From Xanthomonas arboricola pv. populi (lineage in GTDB: Bacteria > Pseudomonadota > Gammaproteobacteria > Xanthomonadales > Xanthomonadaceae), in the NCBI RefSeq assembly GCF_002939945.1, contig NZ_MDEB01000014.1, positions 1 through 40,011 on the forward strand: a DNA stretch of 40,011 bases. The letters run 5' to 3'. The notes beneath the pieces were generated by a model, which had not been told where the DNA came from, ran no database searches, and worked only from the letters and a program-made list of their open reading frames with translations. The translations under genes and the position numbers were made by a program. Below, in pieces: positions 15,451 through 23,402 of the stretch (positions are counted from its first letter, which is position 1; the number at the start of each line of letters is the position of its first letter).

Positions 15451-16907
15451 CGCGCGGCAGTCGGGTCGGTGTGGCCGGCCGCCGTTTCCCAACCGCCGCC
15501 CAGCGCCAGGAACAGCTGCAGTTGATCCTGCGAGACCTGCGCCTGCGCATTGGCCAGCGTCATGTCGGCGGTGGCCAGCGTGCGCTCGGCATCCAGGCTG
15601 GACAGATACGGCGTGCGCCCGCCCTGATACAGGCGCCGGTTCTGCGCCGACGCCAGGTCGGCCTGTTGCTGCGCCTGTTCCAGCAGATGCAGGCGGTCCA
15701 GATCCTGCGCGTAGCGCGACAAGGTGGTCTGCACCTCGCGCAGCGCCTGCAGCACGGTGTTGTCGAACTGCGCCAGCGCCGCGTCGGCGCCGGCCTCGGT
15801 GGCGCGCACACGCGCACGCGCACCACCGGATGGCAGCGTCCACGAGATCAGCGGGCCGAACGACCAGGCATGCGTGGCCGGCTCGCCGAAGTCGGCCAGC
15901 AGGCCGGTGGCACCGATCGAGCCGCCCAGACGGATCTCCGGATACAGCTCGGCGGTGGCCACGCCGATGCGCGCGGTGGCTGCCGCCAGCCGACGTTCGG
16001 CCTGGCGCACATCCGGGCGACGCGCCAGCAGCGCGCGGCCGTCGCCGATCGGGATCGGTTGCTGCAAGGCCGGCGCGTGCGCACAGCTGTCCACGCCGGC
16101 CGGCACTTCGCCGGGCGTCTTGCCGAGCAGCGCGGCCAGTTGGTAACCGGCGGCCTGGCGACGCGCCCGCAGCGGCGGCAGCGCCGCTTCCAGCATCGCC
16201 ACCTGTGCGGTGGCGCGGGCCAGATCGGGCGGGGTGCCACGGCCGGCAGCGATCAGGCGTTGGGTGATGTCGTGGCTGCGCTGCTGCAACTGCAGCGAAT
16301 GCTCGGCCACGTGCAGCTCGTGGTTGGCGTGGCAGATCTCCACGTAACTGCCGGCGACCTGCGCGGCCACGTTGACGCGGGCCAGATCGATCGCGGCCTG
16401 GGCGACCTGCGTATCGGCCTGCGCGGCCTCGGCGCCGCGTTGCAGCTTGCCGAACAGATCGAACTGATACGACACCCCGAACTTGCCATCGGCCAGGTTG
16501 AACACCGGCAGCTTTTCCTGCTGCAGGAACGCCTGCGCCGAGACCTGCGCGCGGCTGACGCCGGCTTCCACCTCGTAATCGAAACCGCCCGCATCCAGCG
16601 CCTGCTCGTATACGGCGGCGGCGCGACGCAGGTTGGCACCGGCGACCTTCAACTCGACGTTGTCGCGCAAGGCCTGTTCGATCAGGCCATCCAGCATCGG
16701 GTCCTGATACAGCGCCCACCAGCGTGCCGGCAGCGGCGCGCCGGGGTGCACCTGGTCGTTGCCGGTGTCGAGAAACGCGGCGTTGGCGGCCGGCCGCTGG
16801 TAGGCCGAGTCAGCCGGCACGGCGTAGTTCGGGCCGACCGTGGTGCATGCGCTCAATGCGGCCAGCAGCGTGACCAGTCCCAGGGGACGCAACACGGTGC
16901 GGTTCAT
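15447..16907 (-). CDS. NodT-family outer membrane factor lipoprotein
   Basis: A 486-residue TolC-like outer membrane efflux protein. The signal peptide ends in a lipobox LSAC, making Cys21 the lipidated residue, followed by TTVGPNY as usual for NodT-type proteins. Two OEP repeats with long alternating coiled-coil helices rich in Ala/Gln/Leu fill the rest (RRAAAVYEQALDAGG; LREVQTTLSRYAQDLDRL). It forms the outer membrane channel for the adaptor and FUSC pump in the same operon. Start and stop both overlap the neighbouring genes by 4 bases (ATGA), so the operon is translationally coupled. Confidence 0.9.
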   Translation of the reverse strand: MNRTVLRPLGLVTLLAALSACTTVGPNYAVPADSAYQRPAANAAFLDTGNDQVHPGAPLPARWWALYQDPMLDGLIEQALRDNVELKVAGANLRRAAAVYEQALDAGGFDYEVEAGVSRAQVSAQAFLQQEKLPVFNLADGKFGVSYQFDLFGKLQRGAEAAQADTQVAQAAIDLARVNVAAQVAGSYVEICHANHELHVAEHSLQLQQRSHDITQRLIAAGRGTPPDLARATAQVAMLEAALPPLRARRQAAGYQLAALLGKTPGEVPAGVDSCAHAPALQQPIPIGDGRALLARRPDVRQAERRLAAATARIGVATAELYPEIRLGGSIGATGLLADFGEPATHAWSFGPLISWTLPSGGARARVRATEAGADAALAQFDNTVLQALREVQTTLSRYAQDLDRLHLLEQAQQQADLASAQNRRLYQGGRTPYLSSLDAERTLATADMTLANAQAQVSQDQLQLFLALGGGWETAAGHTDPTAAR

Positions 16908-17827
16908 GGCGCTGCCTTGGCCTTCACGCGGGCAGGCGCGCTGGCGGCAGCGTCACGCACGGCGTCCGGCAGGATGGTCACGGTGGCGGTGCGCCCGGCG
17001 ATCAGCTGCACATGCGCCGGCACCCGATCCAGCACGATGCGCACCGGGATGCGCTGCGCCAGCCGCACCCAGTCGAACGCCGGAGTGACGTTGGGCAACG
17101 CGCCGGCGCTGCCGCTGCGGTAACGGTCCTCGATCCCGGCGGCGATGCTCTGCACATGCCCGTGCAAGGTGGCCGGCTCGCCCATCAGGTGCACGTCCAC
17201 GCGCTGGCCGGCATGCACACCCTGCAGGCGGGTCTCTTCGAAATAGCCATCGACACGGAACGAGCCGGTATCCAGCACCGCCACCACCGGGCGCCCGGCA
17301 CTGACGTAATCGCCCACGCGCACGGTGCGGTCGCTGACATGGCCGTCGGCCGGGCTGCGCACCTGCGTGCGGTCCAGATTGAGCTGGGCCAGGTCCACCG
17401 CCGATTGCGCGGTGGCCACCGCCGCCTGCGCTTTTTGCACATTGGAGCGGCGCACCTCGGCATCTTCGGCGGCGACCAGGTCCTGCAGGCTGCGATCGCG
17501 CGCGATCTCGCGGCGCAACTGGCTCAACGTGGCCTGGCGCTCGGCCAGCGCGGCGCGCGCCTGTTCCAGCGCGATCGCATAGCGCGCACGGTCCACCACG
17601 AACAGCAGCTGCCCGCGCCTCACCGCCTGGTTGTCGGCCACCGCCACCTGCTCCACCAGCCCGGACACATCCGGCGCCACCTGCACTACATCGGCGCCCA
17701 CGTGCGCATCGCGCGTCCACGGCGCCTCCATGTAATAACGCCACAGGTGCTGCAGCACCACGGCAGCCACCACCACCATTGCCAGGGTCAGCAGCGCCGG
17801 CCCCGCGTTCTTGATCAGCTTTTTCAC
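16904..17827 (-). CDS. HlyD/EmrA-type membrane fusion protein
   Basis: A 307-residue periplasmic adaptor. It has one N-terminal membrane helix (about residues 10-29), a biotinyl-lipoyl-like half (VAPDVSGLVEQVAVADNQAVRRGQ), an alpha-helical hairpin (about 80-150) and the second lipoyl half (VRSPADGHVSDRTVRVGDYV), then a beta-barrel. AaeA-type adaptors link FUSC pumps to the outer membrane factor. The start is a GTG at 17827, overlapping the preceding stop as GTGA. The longer frame upstream is the shadow of the DUF1656 gene. Confidence 0.9.
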   Translation of the reverse strand: MKKLIKNAGPALLTLAMVVVAAVVLQHLWRYYMEAPWTRDAHVGADVVQVAPDVSGLVEQVAVADNQAVRRGQLLFVVDRARYAIALEQARAALAERQATLSQLRREIARDRSLQDLVAAEDAEVRRSNVQKAQAAVATAQSAVDLAQLNLDRTQVRSPADGHVSDRTVRVGDYVSAGRPVVAVLDTGSFRVDGYFEETRLQGVHAGQRVDVHLMGEPATLHGHVQSIAAGIEDRYRSGSAGALPNVTPAFDWVRLAQRIPVRIVLDRVPAHVQLIAGRTATVTILPDAVRDAAASAPARVKAKAAP

Positions 17828-18033
17828 GGTTGCATCCAACGGGTAAGGGAAAACAGGCCGCCCAGCAGCGCGATGTACAGCGCCAGGTTGAACAGCGCCG
17901 GGTGCCAGATATGCCGGTACGCGCCGGCCCGGGTCAGCAGCGCGCCGATGGCGCTGTTGAGCAGATAGGCCAGCGTCATCAACGCCAGCAAGGTGGGAAC
18001 GAACACACCGTAGAGACTGAATTCGCCGTACAT
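17824..18033 (-). CDS. DUF1656 small membrane protein
   Basis: A 69-residue protein with two membrane helices (about 6-28 and 47-65). The sequence MYGEFSLYGVF at the start and WHPALFNLALY in the second half are hallmarks of DUF1656 (AaeX-like) proteins, which are found in operons with HlyD-type adaptors and FUSC pumps; their exact job is unknown. The start at 18033 is chosen on family match and an AGGATG-type ribosome binding site; the open frame continues upstream to 18093 but without family sequence. Its stop overlaps the next start by 4 bases. Confidence 0.85.
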   Translation of the reverse strand: MYGEFSLYGVFVPTLLALMTLAYLLNSAIGALLTRAGAYRHIWHPALFNLALYIALLGGLFSLTRWMQP

Positions 18034-18144
18034 CGGGCACATCCTGGGCAATGGGAAACAACCACGTCCGGCGCAGTGCGCAGTGCGCGCCAAGCCATCC
18101 GGACCGTCACAACCGGCGTCGCAGCACGACGCCCGGCATCCGAC

Positions 18145-18600
18145 TCAGCCGGACTGACTCAACCGCGCGTGCGCCTGCGCGATCTGCTCCCACAAGGTCA
18201 GCACCACCTGCACCTGCACCTCGCTGAGCGCGCCGAACACCTGCCCGCGCAGCGCATCCAGGCGGATCTCGATGCGCCCGACCAGCGCCTGGCCGTCATC
18301 GGTGAGCCACAGCTGGTTGGCGCGGCGGTCGCTGCTGTCGGCCTCGCGGCGCACCAGCGCCTGCGCGCACAGCTTGTCCAGCAGCCGTACCAGGGAGGGG
18401 CCTTCCATGCCCAGTTGCTGGGCCAGCGCCACCTGGCGGATGCCGCCGCCGGAGCGGCCGATCATCAACAACGGCCCGGTGCAGGCGCTGGACAGCCCGA
18501 ATTCGACAAATGCCTGGTCGGCCAGCCGCTGCCATTGGCGGGCGGCGACCAGCAGGCCGGAGCTGAGCTGGGAACGCGGGGGAGTCGTCTTGTCTGCCAT
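18145..18600 (-). CDS. MarR-family regulator of the efflux operon
   Basis: A 151-residue MarR-type winged-helix regulator. The recognition region is IRQVALAQQLGMEGPSLVRLLDKL (about residues 54-77), the wing is VRREADSSDRRANQLWLT (about 83-100), and the flanking helices form the dimer. It is the first gene of the leftward efflux operon, 111 bases before DUF1656. MarR proteins of such operons repress pump genes and let go when an aromatic compound binds. A palindrome (18614-18639) immediately upstream of its start codon is the likely autoregulatory site. Confidence 0.88.
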   Translation of the reverse strand: MADKTTPPRSQLSSGLLVAARQWQRLADQAFVEFGLSSACTGPLLMIGRSGGGIRQVALAQQLGMEGPSLVRLLDKLCAQALVRREADSSDRRANQLWLTDDGQALVGRIEIRLDALRGQVFGALSEVQVQVVLTLWEQIAQAHARLSQSG

Positions 18601-18613
18601 AATAGATAGGATG

Positions 18614-18639
18614 CTATCAATTCAATATTGAATCAATAG
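18614..18639. promoter_or_regulatory. Putative MarR operator between marR and folE
   Basis: A perfect 14-base palindrome ATTCAATATTGAAT (18620-18633) is flanked by CTAT and ATAG to give a 26-base imperfect inverted repeat. A smaller repeat GATAG-GATG-CTATC (about 18605-18618) abuts it. The AT-rich palindrome sits just upstream of the MarR gene, which is the usual site of MarR autorepression. Confidence 0.55.
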
Positions 18640-18730
18640 CTGCCGAACCCGTGCAAGCCGGCGCAACCGCCACTGGGGCCGCCGGCCCGTCCTCGGGTAC
18701 CATGCTCGCCCCCTTTGGGTGCACCTGCGC

Positions 18731-19333
18731 ATGAGCCAGTCCGACCAGCCCGATTCCCCCGTTACCCAGGCCGAGGCCGAAGACGCCGTGCGCACCCTGC
18801 TGCGCTGGGCCGGCGAAGACCCGGCCCGCGAGGGCCTGCTGGACACTCCGCGCCGGGTCGCCGAGGCCTATGGCGACTGGTTCAGCGGTTACCGCGAGGA
18901 ACCACGCGAATACCTGGAGCGCACTTTCGAGGAAGTGGCCGGCTACGACGAGCTGATCGTGCTGCGCGATATTTCCTACGAAAGCCATTGCGAGCACCAC
19001 ATGGCGCCGATCATCGGCAAGGTGCACGTGGGCTATCTGCCGCGTGACAAGGTCGTCGGCATCAGCAAGCTGGCACGCGTGGTGGAAAGCTATGCGCGGC
19101 GCTTCCAGGTGCAGGAAAAGATGACCGCGCAGATCGCCCAGTGCATCCAGGACGTGCTGCAACCGCTCGGCGTCGGCGTGGTGGTGGAAGGCTCGCACGA
19201 GTGCATGACCACCCGCGGCATCCACAAGCGCGGCGTCAGCATGGTGACCTCCAAGATGCTGGGCAGCTTCCGCGAAGACGCGCGTACCCGCGCCGAGTTC
19301 CTGCAGTTCATCGAAGTGGGCGGCAAGCGTTGA
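18731..19333 (+). CDS. folE: GTP cyclohydrolase I
   Basis: A 200-residue FolE, the normal length. The enzyme opens and rearranges GTP to 7,8-dihydroneopterin triphosphate, the first step of folate synthesis. The zinc ligands are visible: Cys87 and His90 in [10 protein letters not shown] and Cys158 in [19 protein letters not shown] and the C-terminal region are also conserved. The ATG at 18731 is preferred over the GTG at 18719 because it gives the usual N-terminus. The gene is divergent from the marR operon and lies 70 bases upstream of the AAA ATPase gene. Confidence 0.93.
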   Translation: MSQSDQPDSPVTQAEAEDAVRTLLRWAGEDPAREGLLDTPRRVAEAYGDWFSGYREEPREYLERTFEEVAGYDELIVLRDISYESHCEHHMAPIIGKVHVGYLPRDKVVGISKLARVVESYARRFQVQEKMTAQIAQCIQDVLQPLGVGVVVEGSHECMTTRGIHKRGVSMVTSKMLGSFREDARTRAEFLQFIEVGGKR

Positions 19334-19349
19334 GGCATGCCTAGCGTCA

Positions 19350-19376
19350 TTGGCTGGTAGATTGATCCCCTATACG
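19350..19376 (+). promoter_or_regulatory. Weak promoter candidate for the defence operon
   Basis: TTGGCT (19350-19355) and TATACG (19371-19376) are separated by 15 bases in the 70-base gap between folE and the ATPase gene. The spacer is short for sigma70, so this is tentative. Transcription from folE is another option. Confidence 0.25.
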
Positions 19377-19403
19377 CTGGCGGACGACCGTCGCAGGGAA
19401 CCC

Positions 19404-20600
19404 ATGCAGATTGAATCGATCGACATCAAGAATTTCAGGCTGTTCCGTAAAGCCAAGCTGACGCATGTGCCCAGGCTCTGTGTGCTGGTCGGAGCGAACG
19501 GAACCGGAAAGTCCACGTTGTTCGACGTGTTCTCCTTTCTCAAGGATGCATTGTCCATGAATGTGGGCAAGGCGATCGCAAAACGCGGTGGTTACAAAGA
19601 AGTTGCAAGCAGAGGGTTTGCGCACGAGCCCATCGAATTCACCATGCAATTCCGCTTGGAGATCACCGGCAAAGAGCGTCTGGTGACCTATGTGCTGAAA
19701 ATCGCACCGGGCACCGGCACGCGTGTGGAGATCGAGCGCGAAGTCTTGCGCTACAAGCGCGGCAGCTATGGCGCACCGTTTCGCTTTCTGGATTTCGCGC
19801 ACGGTAAAGGTTACGCGATCACCAATGAAGAGGAATTCTCCAAAAAAGACGAAGAGCTTACGCGCGAAGAGCAGGAGCTCGATGCCCCGGATATTCTGGC
19901 GATCAAGGGCCTAGGCCAGTTCGAGCGCTTCAAGGCGGCTAGCGCCTTTCGCCTGATGATCGAGAACTGGCACATCTCTGATTTCCATGTGTCCGAAGCC
20001 AGGCCGAGCCAGGAAGAAGGCTTTGCTGAGCACTTGTCCACGCGCGGGGACAACCTAGCCCTGGTCGCCAATTTCCTCTACGAAAACCACAGGGATCGCT
20101 TCGATCGTGTATTGCATGCGATGAATCGCCGCGTGCCTGGTGTTTCCGTGGTGCAACCGCAGCAGACCCTGGATGGGCGCTTGATCCTGCGGTTTCAGGA
20201 TGGAAGTTTCAAGGACCCGTTCATTGCCAGGTACGTCTCGGACGGCACTATCAAGATGTTTGCCTATCTGGTGCTTCTCAACGACCCCAAACCGTATCCG
20301 TTGCTTGCAGTCGAAGAGCCCGAGAATCAGCTCTATCCCGAGTTGTTGCCGGAGCTGGCGGAGGAGTTCCGCGATTACGCCAGGCGTGGCGGGCAGGTCT
20401 TCATTTCCACGCATTCACCTGATTTCCTCAATGCACTGACGCTGGATGAGATCTATTGCCTGCGTAAGGAGAAGGGATTCACCACCATCACGCGCGCCAG
20501 CGATTCGGACAATCTTCGCGCATTGTTCGAAGCAGGCGACTTGCCTGGCTATCTGTGGAAGCAAGGTATGTTTGAGGGTCTGAACCGGGATATGGCCTGA
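19404..20600 (+). CDS. AAA15/AAA21-type (OLD-like) ATPase of the defence operon
   Basis: A 398-residue SMC/ABC-like ATPase. Walker A is GANGTGKST at 30-38, a signature-like SDGT lies at 259-282 (the clear part is SDGTIKMFAYL from 279), Walker B is LLAVEEPE at 300-307, and the H-loop is STHSPDFLN from 335. No nuclease domain is present in this chain; the next gene probably supplies it. Families of this type (AriA of PARIS, RloA, AbiLi, OLD, Gabija GajA) sense phage or plasmid activity and drive a Toprim-type effector. The ATG at 19404 has AGGGA upstream; the open frame to 19350 has no such support. Its stop TGA overlaps the next ATG (TGATG). Confidence 0.88.
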   Translation: MQIESIDIKNFRLFRKAKLTHVPRLCVLVGANGTGKSTLFDVFSFLKDALSMNVGKAIAKRGGYKEVASRGFAHEPIEFTMQFRLEITGKERLVTYVLKIAPGTGTRVEIEREVLRYKRGSYGAPFRFLDFAHGKGYAITNEEEFSKKDEELTREEQELDAPDILAIKGLGQFERFKAASAFRLMIENWHISDFHVSEARPSQEEGFAEHLSTRGDNLALVANFLYENHRDRFDRVLHAMNRRVPGVSVVQPQQTLDGRLILRFQDGSFKDPFIARYVSDGTIKMFAYLVLLNDPKPYPLLAVEEPENQLYPELLPELAEEFRDYARRGGQVFISTHSPDFLNALTLDEIYCLRKEKGFTTITRASDSDNLRALFEAGDLPGYLWKQGMFEGLNRDMA

Positions 20601-21187
20601 TGCAGGGGCGTCTCATCTTCCTGCTAGAAGAGCCCTCCATGAAAATCCTGCTGGATGGCTTGTTACCGCGTCTGTTCCCGGGATGGCAGGATGGACGCCA
20701 TTTTCAATGTGTGCCCCACGACGGTAAGAGCGATCTGGAGCGCAGCCTGCGCACAAAACTAAGAGCCTGGCGCGTGCCTGGAGATCGATTTGTCGTGGTG
20801 CGTGACAACGACAACGGAGATTGTCTGGCGCTGAAAACGCGTCTAGTCCAGGTCTGCGCCGGCTTGGGACGCCCAGACACCTTGGTGAGGTTGGTGTGCC
20901 AAGAGCTGGAAAGTTGGTATATCGCTGATCTGAGCGCATTGGCGTCGGCTTTTCCCAGTTCCAAGTTGGATACTCCCGCGTTGCACAAGAGATTTTCACA
21001 GCCAGACACTTGGAACAAGCCATCTGCAGAACTGGAGAGGCTCATTCCCGAGTTTCAGAAACGCAGTGGAGCACGACTGATGGCGGAAAGATTGAGCGAG
21101 GAGGGTAATCGCTCGCCAAGCTTTCATGCTTTCATCAATGGGGTTCGACAAATGGCGCTGGATCTTGGTTATCACCCTCCGGCATGA
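20600..21187 (+). CDS. DUF4276 Toprim-like protein, partner of the ATPase
   Basis: A 195-residue protein that fits DUF4276: an acidic LIFLLEEPS segment (Glu10/Glu11) near the start, an acidic RDNDNGDC segment (Asp69, Asp71) where Toprim domains carry D-x-D, and [10 protein letters not shown] (101-110). These suggest a metal-binding Toprim fold and a possible nuclease effector, but activity is inferred. Its start shares bases with the ATPase stop and its own stop overlaps the jetA start as ATGA (21184-21187), so it is translationally linked on both sides. ATPase plus Toprim-like partner is the layout of PARIS (AriA/AriB), AbiL and RloA/RloB. Confidence 0.8.
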   Translation: MQGRLIFLLEEPSMKILLDGLLPRLFPGWQDGRHFQCVPHDGKSDLERSLRTKLRAWRVPGDRFVVVRDNDNGDCLALKTRLVQVCAGLGRPDTLVRLVCQELESWYIADLSALASAFPSSKLDTPALHKRFSQPDTWNKPSAELERLIPEFQKRSGARLMAERLSEEGNRSPSFHAFINGVRQMALDLGYHPPA

Positions 21188-22656
21188 AGGTCGTCCGTGC
21201 CCGTATCGCGCGCTACCGCAGCCTGCGCGAAGACCCGTTGTGGAAACTGTTGGCCGCCGACCACGCACCCGAGGTGATCGGTCTGCTGCAGGCCTTGCTG
21301 CTGGACGGAGAGCGACTGTTGCCGGCAGCGGTACTCCACGAGCGGCTGCAGCGCATGCTCGACGACATCAATGCTGAGCATTTGGCGCGCGATTTGCCGC
21401 GCACCGCGCAGGCCTATGTCGCCCACTGGCTGGCGCAGGGCTGGCTGGAGCGTCGTCTGCCCGAGGGCGCGCAGCAGGAAGAGTACGAGCTGTCCACACT
21501 GGCCGCGCAGGCGATCCGCTTTGTCGACGGGTTGGAGCACAGCCGTGGCGCGGCCACCGAAAGCCGGCTGGCGCTGGTGATGCAGCAGCTGGCTCAGCTT
21601 GCGGCGTTGACCGAGACCAACCCGGATGTGCGCTTGTCGGCACTGCGCGACGAGCGCGATCGCATTGATGCCGAAATCGCACGGGTGTCGGCCGGCAAGG
21701 TCGCCTCGCTGGACGGCAAGCGCGCGCTCGAGCGCACCCGGCAGGTGATCGCGCTGGCCGATGAGTTGACCGAGGACTTCCGCCGCGTACGCGACGATTT
21801 CGAGCAGCTCAACCGGCAATTCCGCGAACGCATTATCGATGACGAAGGCGAGCGTGGCGAAGTCCTGACCAGGCTGTTTGAAGGTGTGGACATCATCGGC
21901 GACAGCGAAGCTGGGCGCAGTTTTCAGGCATTCTGGGCCTTGCTCAACGATGCCGAACAAAGCGCGCAGCTGGATGCGGCGTTGGAGACGGTGCTTGCGC
22001 GCGCGTTCGCGCGCAAGCTCGATCGCCGCGAACGCAGCTTCCTGCGTGGGCTGACCGGCACCATGCTCGAACGCGGCGGCCAGGTGCACGATGTGATGCA
22101 GCATTTCTCGCGCAGCCTGCGTGGTTTCGTGCAAAGCCGTGGCTATCTGGAACAGCGCCGACTCAACCGCCTTCTCAAACAGGCGCAGGCCGAAGCGCTG
22201 AGCCTGCGCGAGCACATTCCGGCTCAGCGGCTGATCGGCCGCAGTCTGATGTTGACGACCAGCCGGTTGCGGTCGCTCTCGCAATGGCGCCTGCACGACC
22301 CGCGCCAGCAACAGGTCGATGGCAACATCCAGCGCAATGAGGCCGCCGCCATCTCTCTGGACAGCGTGGGCGATCTGGTCGCGCAATCGGAGATCGATTT
22401 CCGTAGCCTGCGCCGCGATCTGTTCGAGCTGCTGGCCACCCAGCCCCAGCTGTCCATTGCCCAGGCGCTGATGCAACGTCAGGCTACCCAGGGTCTGGGC
22501 AGTGTCATCGGCTATCTGTCGCTGGGCACGCGCCACGGCGTCGTCAGCGGCGATCAATTCGAAGTGGCGCAATGGCGCGGCAACGACGGCCAATGGCGTC
22601 GCGCGCGCATTCCGTTGATCTGGTTCACCCAGGAGAAACGCCATGAACTGGCATGA
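21184..22656 (+). CDS. jetA: Wadjet JetA (DUF3375, kleisin-like)
   Basis: A 490-residue DUF3375 protein. Its N-terminal half is a winged-helix-like region ([16 protein letters not shown]), followed by long helices (about 150-230 and 290-350) and a C-terminal winged-helix part ([17 protein letters not shown]). JetA is the kleisin (MukF/MksF counterpart) that bridges the two heads of the JetC dimer. The start overlaps the DUF4276 stop by 4 bases, and its 3' end overlaps jetB by 14 bases. It is typical in length for type I Wadjet. No catalytic residues are expected. Confidence 0.92.
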   Translation: MKVVRARIARYRSLREDPLWKLLAADHAPEVIGLLQALLLDGERLLPAAVLHERLQRMLDDINAEHLARDLPRTAQAYVAHWLAQGWLERRLPEGAQQEEYELSTLAAQAIRFVDGLEHSRGAATESRLALVMQQLAQLAALTETNPDVRLSALRDERDRIDAEIARVSAGKVASLDGKRALERTRQVIALADELTEDFRRVRDDFEQLNRQFRERIIDDEGERGEVLTRLFEGVDIIGDSEAGRSFQAFWALLNDAEQSAQLDAALETVLARAFARKLDRRERSFLRGLTGTMLERGGQVHDVMQHFSRSLRGFVQSRGYLEQRRLNRLLKQAQAEALSLREHIPAQRLIGRSLMLTTSRLRSLSQWRLHDPRQQQVDGNIQRNEAAAISLDSVGDLVAQSEIDFRSLRRDLFELLATQPQLSIAQALMQRQATQGLGSVIGYLSLGTRHGVVSGDQFEVAQWRGNDGQWRRARIPLIWFTQEKRHELA

Positions 22657-23338
22657 GCACGATCCCGAGTCCGAGATCGCCCAAGACGATACCGACGGTC
22701 AGAATCCTGCCGTCGCTACTGGGCTGTTCGCAGGCGATACCGGACAATTGCCGGTAGAAGCGCGTCGCGCGCTGTGTCAGTTGCTGAGTGGTCCCAGCGT
22801 GGACGCGCAGCGGCATGGTCGCCTGTGGCCGGCCTTGTTGCGCAGCGAAGCCGGCATCCGCAGCGCACTGGCGGACGTCTTTCTGGAGCTGGTGCTCGAT
22901 CGTGAGGCCGGCATCGCCTTCACCCGCCAAGCTGAAACCGGCGAGCTGGAGGCGCCGGTGCTGCTGCGCTCCTCGCCGCTGACCTTCATCGACTCGGTGT
23001 TGCTGCTGCACCTGCGCCAGCAACTGGCCGAAGCAGATGCGCGCGGCGTGCGTGCGGTGGCGGAAGAAGCGGCATTGGACGAGGCGCTGGCCGTCTACGA
23101 GAAAAATCTGTCTACCGATCGCGCCGGTTTCCTGCGGCGTGTCGCCACGGCGATGCAAAAGATGAAGGACAACCATGTCCTGACCCGTCTGCGCGGCGAA
23201 GACGCACGCTATGAAATCTCGCCAGCGCTCAAGCTGCTGTTCTCGGCCGAAGATGTCGCCGCCTTGGGGCAGGTCTATCGCCAGTTACGCGACCTCCCGG
23301 CCGGCGGCGAGGACGGGGCCGACCCCGCGCGCGCCTAG
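22643..23338 (+). CDS. jetB: Wadjet JetB (DUF4194, MukE-like)
   Basis: A 231-residue DUF4194 protein, the counterpart of MukE/MksE, made of winged-helix domains that dimerise and bind the JetA kleisin. The segments [21 protein letters not shown] and [18 protein letters not shown] are typical. It begins inside the jetA end (14-base overlap). After its stop there is a 64-base gap before jetC that contains an 18-base perfect palindrome, the only real gap in the operon. The first 30 residues are acidic and probably disordered. Confidence 0.9.
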   Translation: MNWHEHDPESEIAQDDTDGQNPAVATGLFAGDTGQLPVEARRALCQLLSGPSVDAQRHGRLWPALLRSEAGIRSALADVFLELVLDREAGIAFTRQAETGELEAPVLLRSSPLTFIDSVLLLHLRQQLAEADARGVRAVAEEAALDEALAVYEKNLSTDRAGFLRRVATAMQKMKDNHVLTRLRGEDARYEISPALKLLFSAEDVAALGQVYRQLRDLPAGGEDGADPARA

Positions 23339-23361
23339 CACCACCACCGCACCACCTGTGT

Positions 23362-23379
23362 AAGCGCAGGCCTGCGCTT
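23362..23379 (+). promoter_or_regulatory. Perfect palindrome with T-run in the jetB-jetC gap
   Basis: AAGCGCAGG directly abuts its complement CCTGCGCTT and is followed by TTCT, so the plus strand reads as a 7-bp stem with a GGCC loop and a short U-rich tail. It could be a weak attenuator lowering jetC/jetD expression, a processing site, or a protein-binding site. It lies 23 bases before the jetC ATG. Confidence 0.45.
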
Positions 23380-23402
23380 TTCTGGCTTCCTGGACCGTAC
23401 CG

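Noticed and set aside
13141..16719. Single 1192-codon minus-strand frame
   Set aside because: Only the part from 15450 down is the FUSC gene. The upstream extension overlaps the NodT-like gene in another frame and has no family sequence.
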